From NCBI GenBank assembly GCA_027576995.1, contig JANBQC010000354.1, positions 1 through 28,966 of the forward strand: DNA of 28,966 bases. The letters are read 5' to 3'. Numbering within the stretch: the first letter of the stretch is position 1; every line of letters begins with the position of its first letter. A program made the translations under genes and the position numbers. Origin of the DNA: Dimargaris cristalligena (taxonomy: Eukaryota > Kickxellomycota > Dimargaritomycetes > Dimargaritales > Dimargaritaceae). The notes under the pieces are model-generated. The model had not been told where the DNA came from. It made no database searches and saw nothing but the letters and a program-made list of their open reading frames with translations. Positions 9,810 to 20,500 of the stretch are shown in pieces.

Positions 9810-11123
9810 TTAGTAACCGCCCGAGAAGCCGCCGTGACCACCGCCATTGCCGCCATGTCCGGAGCCATGTCCACCGTGTCCACCACCGTTTCCACCGTGA
9901 CCGCCATGTCCGCGATCAAAGTCACCACCATGGCCGTGACTACCATGGCCACCATGTCCGCCACCGTGGCTGTTGTCGAAACCACCCCCGTGGCCGGATC
10001 CATGTCCTCCGCCGTTACCACCATGTCCGTGGCCACCACCGTTACCGCCGTAACCGTAACCATCGCCGCGGCGGTAGAGGGCATATCCACCGCCGGAGCC
10101 ACCATAGCCGGAGCCAGAGCCGCTATCTTTGCCGCCATTACCACCACCTCCACTACTGTGGCCACCACCGTTACCGCCATGGCCAGAGCCGTTACCACCT
10201 CCACTGTGGCCGCCGCCATTGCCACCACCACCGTTACCGCCGTGGCCGGAACCATGGCCGCTGCCGCCTCCTCCATGGCTTCCACCCCCGTGACCGCCGC
10301 CGTTACCGCCGTGGCCGGAGCCATGACCACCACCACCACCCCCTCCATGGCTGGAGCCATTGCCTCCGCCGCCGCTGCCACCGTGACCGGAGCCATGACT
10401 GCTGCCGCCACCTCTGTGGCTACCACCGCCGCCATTTCCACCATTGCCACCGTTACCGCCGTTTCCGCCATTCCCGGAACCGCTGCCGTATCCACCCCCG
10501 TTTCCGCCATTGCCGCCGTGGCCGCCGTGGCCGCCGTTGCCACCACCATTTCCACCGTAGCCGTAGCCATCTCCGCGGCGGTAAAGAGCATATCCGCTCC
10601 CGCTACCACCGTGGCCAGCCCCACCACCTCCACTACCACCGTGGCCGCTGCCGCCCCCTCCATGACCACCGCCATTTCCTCCGTGACCACTACCGCCGCC
10701 ACCACTGTGACCACCGCCATTGCCTCCGTGACCACTACCGCCGCCACCACTGTGACCACCGCCATTGCCTCCGTGACCACTACCGCCGCCACCACTGTGA
10801 CCACCGCCGTGACCCGAGCCATTACCGCCACTGTGGCCACCGCCATTTCCTCCGTGACCAGAGCCATGGCCGCCTCCTCCTCCGTGGCTGCCACCTCCGT
10901 GACCGCCGCCGCCATTACCGCCGTGGCCGGAACCATTACCACCACCATTTCCTCCGTGGCCACCTCCGCCACCGCCGTTACCTCCGCCATATCCGCCGGA
11001 ACCGAAGTCCGAACCGTAACCGTTCCCGCGCGCAGCGAGGCTAGTAGTAGAAGCTGGGGCGGCCAGAGTACCTGCTGCCATGACACTGGCGAAGAGTGCG
11101 GCGTAAGCAATGTTGATCTTCAT
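9810..11123 (-). CDS. Secreted glycine/histidine/asparagine-rich low-complexity protein
   Basis: Intronless ORF of 437 residues with TAA stop. Residues 1 to about 22 (MKINIAYAALFASVMAAGTL...) are a clear signal peptide. After a short Ala/Ser/Thr stretch ending LAAR (residue 32), the rest is almost only Gly, His, Asn and Ser in patterns such as GGHGGNGGG and HSGGGGSGHGG, with no cysteine. The motif GYALYRRGDGYGYGGNGGG occurs twice, with Arg-Arg at 182-183 and 351-352; the N-terminus has a related LAARGNGYG. Dibasic Arg-Arg after a signal peptide is a potential Kex2 site, which would split the chain into Gly/His-rich pieces. A cell-wall, adhesive or metal-binding role is conceivable from composition only. 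The gene contains a 45-bp tandem repeat (10681-10808). Long stop-free frames on both strands over this region are by-products of the repeat composition. Confidence 0.85.
   Translation of the reverse strand: MKINIAYAALFASVMAAGTLAAPASTTSLAARGNGYGSDFGSGGYGGGNGGGGGGHGGNGGGNGSGHGGNGGGGHGGGSHGGGGGHGSGHGGNGGGHSGGNGSGHGGGHSGGGGSGHGGNGGGHSGGGGSGHGGNGGGHSGGGGSGHGGNGGGHGGGGSGHGGSGGGGAGHGGSGSGYALYRRGDGYGYGGNGGGNGGHGGHGGNGGNGGGYGSGSGNGGNGGNGGNGGNGGGGSHRGGGSSHGSGHGGSGGGGNGSSHGGGGGGGHGSGHGGNGGGHGGGSHGGGGSGHGSGHGGNGGGGNGGGHSGGGNGSGHGGNGGGHSSGGGGNGGKDSGSGSGYGGSGGGYALYRRGDGYGYGGNGGGHGHGGNGGGHGSGHGGGFDNSHGGGHGGHGSHGHGGDFDRGHGGHGGNGGGHGGHGSGHGGNGGGHGGFSGGY
10681..10808 (-). repeat. 45-bp tandem repeat inside the glycine-rich gene
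   Basis: Almost three identical 45-bp units (10681-10725, 10726-10770, 10771 to about 10808). On the minus strand they encode a 15-residue unit of the form HSGGGGSGHGGNGGG. Identity at third positions points to recent unit duplication. Confidence 0.9.
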
Positions 11124-11343
11124 CGTCGAAAATTTTTTAAAAAAAAGGGGGGAGGGGGAGGGATTGTTGATCGGGTTGGGGAAAGAGAGTGAGAGATGTG
11201 GGATTATGGTTTTTTGAGTAGAGATTTGAAAAATGAAATCAAAAAATTGATTTGGGAAAAGTGCCAACGCCCACACTGTTTGAGTGGGTATGAGTAGAAA
11301 ATACCGAAAAATGGGTCAAGCGAAATGCGCTGACTGGACGGTA

Positions 11344-11445
11344 TAACGATATCGTTAAAAGGTCGTTAGAGGGAAATTAGTTGCAAATGCAAGACGCGGG
11401 GAAATTTGCTATTAGTGCAATATCCAAAGATAAAATGAGTCGTTA
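11344..11445. promoter_or_regulatory. Cluster of TAACGA/TCGTTA sites upstream of the glycine-rich gene
   Basis: A perfect 14-base palindrome (TAACGAT joined to ATCGTTA, 11344-11357) is followed by further TCGTTA copies at 11363-11368 and 11440-11445. They lie 220-320 bp upstream of the ATG at 11123. Four half-sites in about 100 bp suggest a transcription factor site cluster; the factor is unknown. Confidence 0.4.
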
Positions 11446-12618
11446 AAGAAATGCGAGTGTCATCTAAAAGGGGGTATACGTAAAAGTGAACGAAGGCTTA
11501 AAGTTCAATATGGAGGTATATCGGTGCACTATTTATACTTGACCATCACCCGGGGGATCCACCTAATTTGGTAGAGTAACTACACGGCTCTGCTACTTGG
11601 CAAATGAACTCGAAAGTCCTCGGAACCAACCACCTCGTTTCAAGCATGCTAGGTTTCCCCGCTTGTGCAGTCTGCGCTACCTAGTTCAAGGTATTCATGG
11701 CGCATGGCTGGGTAAATTTGGTACATTTTTCCGACCCCCCCTTCACCCCCCGGGGAGACGACTGGTCAGGGATATGAAAAGGAGTTGGTTTGTCTATTAG
11801 GGTGCGTCGCCTCACTCGGTAGTGAGTTTTAGACCGTCCACCATGTCGGTGGGCATACCGCTTTCTAGTCATCTATGTATAAGGGGGTATGACTCAATGA
11901 TATGTTTTCTGTTGGATGAATAGACCGTCTCCCCCACTCGCTTCCTCTCCTGTTCGGGAACTCGACCCAGCCTCCCTCTTTAGCCATTCACCCCATGTCG
12001 TATGTAGGCCCCACCTCATCAACTTGAGCCTCATTGCCACTTCCCGGGCAACACTCCTAAAAACACCCCAACTCTACAAGCATCCCCTTAACTCACCCAA
12101 TCCGTCCTAAAATTTCCTTTCCGCGACTTGTGACTATAATCGATATCGCTGGTAAAATGAAATTCAATAGGAATGGTTAGACAGTCTCTCAAATTGGCGA
12201 ATAGGGTTACTGTTCTAAATCATGCACCTATGGTTACAATGTATGGCCCGCCTAGATTAAATCCCAGTAGCCACTGCTGCCTGAAGATGATGGGTGGTTG
12301 GCCATCTCCGTGAGAGAGCAATCACGAGTTCTTCCAGTATGTCGGCTAGTGGCGCGGGGTTACATAATGCAAGATCTAGTTTCGGTGGTGAATCGACTGA
12401 ATTGGAGGCACCCCAACCCCCTTTCCTACCCATGGCGACGATCAAACTGGTCCATTATCAATCGGTAAACCAGGCCAATTTTAGTTTTTGGCGCCAATGA
12501 CCTGGAAAATCGATCTATACGCTTAGATTGCACCCATTGTACTCTGAGGTATTTTCTCTTCCAGTGAATACCCACTCTTAACTAGCCGTGTCACTCGGTC
12601 GCCATGAGGGAGGAAGGA

Positions 12619-12629
12619 GGGGGGGGGGG
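12619..12629. repeat. Poly-G run
   Basis: Eleven consecutive G in non-coding DNA; no gene-related role visible. Confidence 0.85.
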
Positions 12630-15179
12630 TGTACATAAATGCTTAGTACTCCGGTCTTTCCGACTGATTAGGCAGCAACCCCCCACATCCTCTATTAGCC
12701 GGTCGCAATGTATACTATAAGGCACCATCCAATCACTGTACCATCAGCCTCACTATCACATACTGAAGTTTGCACCTGGTGATTCCACGGTTGGTTGCAA
12801 AAATCGACGATATCCAGCTTTCGGGGCATTTTTTCCCTTCATCGGAAGGAGCATTGAGCTATACATAGTCTTTCAAAATGAGTGAGTGAGTAAAGCCTGG
12901 GAGTTCCGTGTCCTGCTTATTTTTTTTCTACCTAGGGTGCATCTCGACTGTCGCTTCAATGAAACGTGCCTTTTAGTTGGACATCACTCTAGTAACTGGT
13001 GCTAAAATAGACCATCCTGCTTTCCTTCAGCCCCTATCTTTCACCCTTCGATCCAGCTGTTTCTCCTGAATTTGACCACCTTTTCGGCCCGTGTGATCCT
13101 AACTGTTAGCTTATAATATAGCCGCGACTCTCATGGCGGTCAGCCATGGCGGGAAAAGCTGTACATTATTACGAATACCCCGGCGCCACTAATAAACACA
13201 CCGGCTATTCCCAACAGGCAAATTATCTATAAAAATATTAACCTGGACTGCTTAAATAATTGGAGGATGGGAAAGTCACAGATCTGTATGGCTCATTCCC
13301 CCAATACTCCGCTGAATGCAGATATCCTTATTCACAAACTATCTAAGGCAGGAGATATGCAGCGGCGGGGGGAGGGGGAATTGGTATCGAAAGGGGGGGG
13401 GTCTAGTAGAATTGGTAAACAGGTGTATTTAGACGAATGGCAGGATCTAAAGCGCCAATCACATTGTAAAGCCATTGTTAAATTAGGTAAAACACGTTCA
13501 CCTGCGACTAGAGAATTGGTTTAATGTATATCGCGACTTGTGAAATATAGCAGCTAAAGGCACTCTAGGGGGGAAAATTATCGTATCTAAAATTTAGGAT
13601 ATCGTACGGTATATTACCTGTAAATGCTATATTTCCTACACAAAGTGAGAGTCTGCTGAATGAAGCTTCCGGGAAATAGTGGATAGCACTTCTGGACTGC
13701 TCCACCATTGGTGTACTAGACTTAGTAATGTTAGAGATTGGCTCGATTTCCCTCTAATGATTTTTTGATGCTGAAGTGGAGGGTCACTGGTTGACAGGTT
13801 AGGGGGAATTTTAAGGCACAAGCAGCCTGGATTCGGGGGTATCGCAACCCGTGGAAGGTGATGGGTAGGGCCGCCGGAAACAAGAGGTAACAATTACCCA
13901 AGTCCTCTGAAAATACTAGCGAAAGTCTGAATGGTTTATTTTGAAATATAATGGTTTCGAAAAGATTAAAATCAATGAGTGGACAACCGCTGTCTCTCCT
14001 TCACGGGATTCTATTGCTACCTATAAGCAGCTTTGAGTTCCACGGGAGCGCCAATTGCTCGGTGAAATGTGTACAAATAGTTACAAGTGGAGACTATAAA
14101 GAACTGGCTTCGTTGGAAATGTATTAACGACAAAAAAATATTAAAATAATAAATCACAGCATTGGTAATTTATAACTGTTAGAGTAAACACTGATAGTAT
14201 AATGCAATTTTAACATGGGTTTATTAGAGTTGTTACAGGCAGGATTTGGTATCTACCACTGACAATTAAATACGATTTGTCGGACGGTACAATATATGTT
14301 GGAAATTCATTTCTCCCGCCCCTCCGAATCCTTTCCTCTGATTGGTCCGTCCTAATACCCGGGACTATTCTCTATCTATGATTATATTGTCCTATACTCG
14401 GAACAACGTTTTTATCATCATTACTGCTATTCCCAATATAATAAACCCAACCGCGGGCATCTAGCTTTGCCCCTTGCGGTTCTTTCTCTCTTCTTTAAAT
14501 CTTTATAGTTGCAATTGAAGGTACTTGCGTTTACCATCATATTTATATTTCCAACAATATACTCACTCCTGCTATTGTAGCTAAGATAGCCACAAGATGC
14601 GTTGCACGAAATAAAGCCAGTGGGATAATGGTTCCGTTGAATTTCCACACCCCTTCCCCGACCCATCACTTTCTCGCAAATAAGAATATGGCTGTAAGCC
14701 TGGTTTGGGTCTATACATAAGTCTATAAATACTACCAAGGTGTCAAATAAGAAAAGGTTGGTATTGGAAATGATAATTGGATAACCCGCCACATTACACA
14801 AAAGTGGGCATGGAGGGAGGAAGACAACTTTCCCCCGAGGTATTTAACCCATGGGTAATGACGAAACTCTAAATGGAAAAATATAGCAATATATTATCAG
14901 CCATAGTATTCCATGTAAGTGCAACCGTTTCATGTTGGACTAAGGACACTTGTTTTATTTGCATCTCTTATATAGCTCAAGGCGGTTTTTACCAAGTCTA
15001 CATTATATATATATATCGACGTACCTATCTCTACCAAAACCCTAACACCGTTTTATTTTATCACCCACTCTCAAGTTGGCATTGTCGGTTTGATATCTGC
15101 GAGAAATTCTCTTTTAGACCACACCGCATTCTATTCATCCTAAAAATTTACTAACCTATTAAGCCCCCTAAATTACACA

Positions 15180-16306
15180 ATGATGGACTTTAAGCTATCT
15201 GGTGGCATAGTCGCCGTAAGCTGCATTCTGTCACTTGCCGTTTCCATTGTAGCGACTGGCCAATCCAGTACTAGCCCAGCCCAGAACACCAACGACCCAG
15301 CTATCTATGCACCCGACAATTTTTATCCAACGGAAGCTGTTCTCTCTTAGGCTTAGTCCCCAGGGGACCAACCTAGTGGCCAGTACTACCCGGGCACCAT
15401 AGTGGGCCAGGCACCCCCTCCACTTTCTTTCCCAGAGTACCAAGCAGAGGGGGACTTCAGCATGAATACCGGTTACAACCAACAGGTTGGTGAGCTAGGG
15501 CCATCATATGGTGGCGAGGGCGAGTCAACTACCAACAACAACAACAACAACGAACAGAACACACTAGCGAACTTCGATAATGGCCTTCACTCAATCTCCG
15601 GGGCCCAGCCGGACAATTGGGACAATAGGTTTGCCTCGCAGCATTATCCTACCAAACCCAAGGTCTCCACCGGTTTGCGGGTATCTCATTATAAATTTAA
15701 AATTGTATCGTCGGTAGGTCCAATTCACTACGAAAAGGGCAGTCGAAAACTCCAGGAACCCAGTGACTCGGCCCCCTATCCACGCCCCGCCAAACTTCCA
15801 GGGTATAATTCCTTAAGCATCGATGAGAGCACCAGCGCCTGTGTAGAACTTTCCCAAAAAGTATTTTCGCAAGGCTATTTTTACGATACTCGCAGCAAAG
15901 TCACACATAGAGTTAAGATGGCCTTAAAAAATACGTGTACTATTTGAATGAGCCCAGTACTCAACACACCATCAATTCCAGTAATGCTAAGCCCCTGCGA
16001 TGGCGCGGCGCTCGGGAGAAACTATCCAGGCTACTATCTAGTGAAGCATTCACCTCGGAACCCCCAAAACTCATCTACGCCCTCGATTGGAGTAAAGAAA
16101 CCGGCACTGTAGTTCCTTACTTTTTTACAGGCGAGCAGGGCTATTTATGTGAACGACTCCGGGCCACCCTTCCCCTCTTTTCGGATGTAGCTCGCACCAG
16201 CTATATACCCATCTTTGGCCTTCCCAATGAGATGGAGAGGGTATTTACAGAAGTGCTCGAGACTTACATGGGCAATACTTTCGTGATTAATAATCAGGGA
16301 GATTAA
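15180..16306 (+). pseudogene. Interrupted gene for a secreted protein (two in-frame TAGs and a -1 frameshift)
   Basis: The reading frame opens with two ATGs (15180, 15183) and a convincing signal peptide (MDFKLSGGIVAVSCILSLAV..., cleavage near VATG|Q). It meets TAG at 15348 and again at 15354, then continues in the same frame for about 200 codons of protein-like sequence including an Asn run (about 15533-15550). At the A6 run 15926-15931 the coding frame moves by -1 and goes on to a TAA at 16304-16306, giving about 375 residues in total. The second part is well mixed and folded-looking (KLIYALDWSKETGTVVPYFF, RTSYIPIFGLPNEMERVF). I do not recognise the family. A donor-like GTAAGC at 15216 with an acceptor-like CTTAG at 15350 or 15356 could remove the stops, but would also remove the signal peptide, so I favour a decayed gene. 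Assembly error and genuine recoding remain possible. Confidence 0.55.
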
Positions 16307-17562
16307 GGCCGATCTATCTATATGTTCTAGGCATCACCGTTGCCTATTCATCAATAGAACGCGGAAATTAAATTACCAGAGACACTGCCCTATTCACATA
16401 GGCTATATCGGCAATCGCTATTCTGGCAGTATTTTTACGTACCGGCATTATAGCTACTAGTGGTGTCATCCAGGATATTATGTGCTGGTCCTATGCATTT
16501 ATCCTTGGTCTACTCGACTATGTAATAGCCCCGACAATCCCTATAGTTACTCTTCCGTTAATTCGTCACTCACAATACCCCCTTTTACTAGATCACCCGC
16601 TCTTATATTGACTATCTGTCACTATTATTATTATTAATAAAGCGCCCCTCACAGCCTGATTTTGAGCGCCCTCTGGAGTTCGCTCCTCCTAGGTGTATGT
16701 ATTCTAGCGTTTTCTGGGTTTTTGCCCCGAAACAATGGTGCTGGGGTCTTTTTGACTGTCTGAGTATTTTTCAAGAAAAAAATTAATAGTAGGATAGAAT
16801 TGAATAGGCCACTGGAAACACTTCAACTGCTAAGTTATATCGGTATTTCCAATCATCGATCATAATAATCATTAGCAAAGACATCATTTTGACAAATGCG
16901 TACTAATTGCCGGCTCGATTAAAATACCCACAGGCAGTAATTGAACTCATCGTCGGTAATCCAACATGCGATACCGGAGGATGCTATATTCCTTCACCTA
17001 TTCCATCTTCGCACCACTTAACTTGATTCCTGTTTAAAAACTCGCTGCTCCGCATAGTTTTCCGTAGGATACCCCATTGCAGTTAATTTTTTGACTTGGA
17101 CTCCTCAGCACTTGCACCAATGTGCTTTTATTATACCCCAGCCCTTTTTCATACTTCGATTGGCCTACACCCTTCCATGTGCCGCTACGGCCCGACAAAC
17201 TCGGTGCCACACTAGTAGACTGCCCCAAAGACAATGACCTCAGCCAACCAGTCATTTTACCGGTATTATTTCATCTTATCACCTGTCATTTTTTACCATG
17301 ATTGTGCAGAAAAATTAGGTTTATATTGGGTAATATTAAAACTCCCAAAACATATTCATAACAGTTGTAGTTCAGTGTAAAAATACTAAAGCATATGGTA
17401 ATACGTTTGGTTCGTTAGGTATATCATTAAGACGAAGTCTTATAATAGAGTCATTGGTGACACTGTAGGATGGCTAAGGTATTTGCTAAATCTATATATA
17501 ACTAAAAATTAAAAGGAAGACGGAGGGGCCATAGTCCTCATTGTCACTGGAAGATCAGCCAA
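16307..17562. other. Intergenic region with a short hydrophobic open frame
   Basis: 1.25 kb between the interrupted secreted-protein gene and the 3' end of the giant LEA-2 gene. The one item of note is an open stretch 16402-16611 (+), between TAG and TGA, that encodes two strongly hydrophobic segments without a suitable start codon. The remainder is AT-rich without recognisable genes, and its right end should carry the 3' UTR of the minus-strand gene. Confidence 0.5.
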
Positions 17563-20500
17563 CTAGAAAAGCCCAAAGTGCAAAATCACCTTGAGTCCCT
17601 CCTGCTTGTAGTCCACTGTCAATGGGTAACCAGTCTCGGGCGATTCACCTACAACGGCCTTACCCGAAAAGGTCACATCGGCACTAATTTCGAAACGACC
17701 CGCCAGACTGAGCTTGCTGAAGTTCTTATCGATTTCCATTTCGAGGGTGGGTGACTGGCCGGTCGAATCACCGGGAATGGTGAAGTTTTCGGTAACCATA
17801 CCCACCACTTCGCACATGGTTTTACCCTTGTAAGTAACCTTGGTGGAAATCTCCAAGACATGCATGTCGGCCTTGAAGGGATTATGCACCACGACCTCCG
17901 CCCGGACTTTACCCTTCCATAAAACGGTGAGCAGGGGAACGTGGGCGTGGCATTCGACCAGAAGCTGTTCCTGATTACCGGCGATGGTGCTGTCGAGGGC
18001 CAGGGAAGAAAAGGCCCGGCGAAGCGAGGGAATATTGGTAGCGTCGTCCGCCCCCGCAATGACCACGGGGATTTCGGGCTCGCCCCGGAGGTAGCGGGCG
18101 AGGAAGTCCTGGCCAAGGGAAGCGTCAGTTGGGCGGAATTGGAAGATGGCCTTGACTTCATTCTCGCCATGGGCAAGTTGGAGGTCGCGTAATACAGCCT
18201 GGCCCAGGTTACCCGAGTGGCCAGGCACTCCCACATTGAAACGAATGTACCCACGGGTGGCAATTTGAATCTTAGACGGGTTGGTCATCAACACCACCAA
18301 TTCAATCGACAGGTAGTCATGGTTACCACCGTTTACGTCCACGCTCAGCACTTTAGTGGGTACGTCCTTGAGACCGTTGAGTCCCTCCAGGACGGTCTGT
18401 GTGTGGATGGGAATTCCGAGCAGGGTGACTTCACCAATCGGCGTCCGGGCCACGGTGTCCACCTTACCACCGAAAATCACGGCCTGTTCGGATTTCACTG
18501 TGAGGTCTGCAACAAACTGATCAAAGGCGCCGTGGGCATTTCCAAAGACAGTCATGGTGGCATTATCAAACGAAGTGTGGATGACTTGGCCTTCGCTCTC
18601 TACGGTTTGTAGCGGCAGTTGGAGGCTGGCCATGGGGGTCTCGTCGCCCGCACTAAGGAGTTCAATATCCTCCTTAATCTTGTGGATACCCAGCGAAAAT
18701 CCGAAGGGGTTCTTGTAGGTAGCCGCGATGTCCTTGGATGACATGCGAGGCGCGTACGCGGTTTCGGGACTAAACTCGAGGGACATATCCTCCAGGGAAA
18801 TACCTTCGATGATGTCCATACCCTCGGATCCGGGCAGCGAAATACTCAGTTCGAGCTGCTGGAAAGCAGCGTTAAGCCACTCTACCTCCAACAACTCGCC
18901 CGGCCGCTCACCCATAGCCTTGGCCGAGCGGCCATGGACGGTCACAGGGACGTCCTTACCGGAGATGAATAGACTCATTAGCTCGGATACCCGCGCCAAG
19001 TCATCGGCGTCGGTCTGTGGCTTCATTTGCCCCGACATTGTCATACTAGCCGTGGCCTCGGGTTTCATTTGCAGACCCAGCACGGTAACCAGACCCAGGG
19101 GAGTGCCCTTAAAGCGAGGCTCAAACTCGACCGCCCCAAGTTCAATACCAATGGTACTGGGGTTATCGAAGGAAGCCTTAATGTCCAGTCGGATACCGCC
19201 GTCGGGATGGTCACCGGGGAGATCGAAGCTCTCGACGCGGGTTTGTTGAAGGCCATCGAAACCAGTGAGTTGGATGGACTTCACCAGCTCGATGTTCCGG
19301 AACGAGTTGCCAATGGCCTCTACGGCCACATCCTTAGCCTCCACCGTCCAAGCAAACTCCTTAGCGTCCAGCATCTGCTGGGTAAAGTCAGCGAACACCG
19401 AGCCATCGTCAATGTGGAAATCGGCCTCGTGGTCGATCAACGCGCCTTGGCTGGCCTTGGCCTGAAGGGTGGGTAAGAAGAGGGTACCCAAAGTGACCGG
19501 TCCCCGCTTTTGGTCTTCCGGGGGGGTCCACATGACCTTGACGCCCGATGGGAAGTTGATAAGGGCGTTTACTGGACCGGTATTGGCCACCGCTCCCTTC
19601 ATCTTGAGCCGGAACTGGTCCGGGCGGATTTGGGAAATCACGGCTGATTCCACCGTCATGTCCGAACCTCCCACCATTTTCTTAACAATGGGCTGCCCAA
19701 TGGACTGCATGAGTTTCAGGACGGAGTCATTGGTTTCGCAACCGATACCCGACTGCTGGAGCTCCATGGACGTGGCGTAGTCGCCGACTAAGACGTCGGT
19801 CTTTAGGGTCAATTCAACCCTAAGGCCCGCGAGGGCCCGTAGAATAATCCTGTTAATCTCATCATCATCATTCTTGTTGGACGAATTAGCGGGGATGGGT
19901 AGTGTAGAAACATGGCGGCGGGTCAGTGTCGGAGTGCTGTCGTCACCGTCCGAGGGGACATCGTTGATGTCGTCGTCGTCATCAGTCAACAGAGCCAGCA
20001 GCGGCTTAAGGGGGCCCAGGTCGACGCCCGAGTCCTCGGCACTGCCCGTAATCAGGGCCACAATAGTGTGGGGGTCCAGGTTCATCTTGAACGGCAAGTC
20101 GGGGCTCTTGAGCACGGAGTGGCCTTCGACCCGCATGGGGTTGTTGCCCAAGTCTACCTTGATAGTGCCCACTTCCATACCCCGGTAAATAACCTGGGCG
20201 TCCATATTTTTGATGGCCAGCGAAGCTTTGAACGGATTATTAAGCTCGAATCCGGCCAGGGCTATGCCCGACTTGAGAGTCTCGTCGGTAACGGTGAATC
20301 GGGTGGCTTGAAGCAGCTCGGCATCCATGCCAGGCATTTCAGACTCCAGGTTGACTTCGGCCATACCTGGGTTAAGCGACGCAATATCAGTGGCCGGACG
20401 GCCGCCCCGGATTTGGACCTTGGAACCGGCGTTGGCCATGTAGGCACCTAGGAGTTTAGCTCCCGCGGCCCGGCCATCCTCCCCTTGGGGCGCAAAATGA

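Larger units (their letters stand above)
11124..15179. other. 4.1 kb gene-poor region
   Basis: The first about 400 bp is the presumed promoter of the glycine-rich gene and includes an A/T-run just before the ATG and a TCGTTA/TAACGA cluster (11344-11445). Beyond that there are only short ORFs without recognisable features. The largest with a true ATG are 13267-13524 (85 codons) and 14873-15154 (93 codons). A run of 11 G lies at 12619-12629. I found no tRNA, rRNA or spliced gene here. Confidence 0.5.

Noticed and set aside
9749..11192. Two more long open frames over the glycine-rich gene (453 codons on the minus strand, 452 on the plus strand)
   Set aside because: Their Val/Met/Thr/Ala-only composition is what GGN-type repeats give when read in other frames; neither has a signal peptide or normal residue mix.
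13267..13524. 85-codon ATG ORF on the plus strand in the gene-poor region
   Set aside because: No homologue recognised, contains a G-run frame (KGGGSS) and an opposing ORF region follows; not enough to call a gene.
14427..14801. 124-codon minus-strand open frame
   Set aside because: Starts at TTG, no ATG in a useful place, no domain; probably chance.
15348..15356. TAG reassigned to glutamine in this organism
   Set aside because: Changing both TAGs to Gln would give a smooth protein, but the giant LEA-2 gene ends at TAG in the expected place, an in-frame TAG lies two codons before the CENP-N-like start, and the same locus also has a frameshift. Decay is the simpler reading.
15216..15356. Intron GTAAGC...CTTAG removing the two TAG codons
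   Set aside because: It would be in phase, but it deletes the hydrophobic core of a textbook signal peptide, so the excised part looks coding. Kept only as an alternative.
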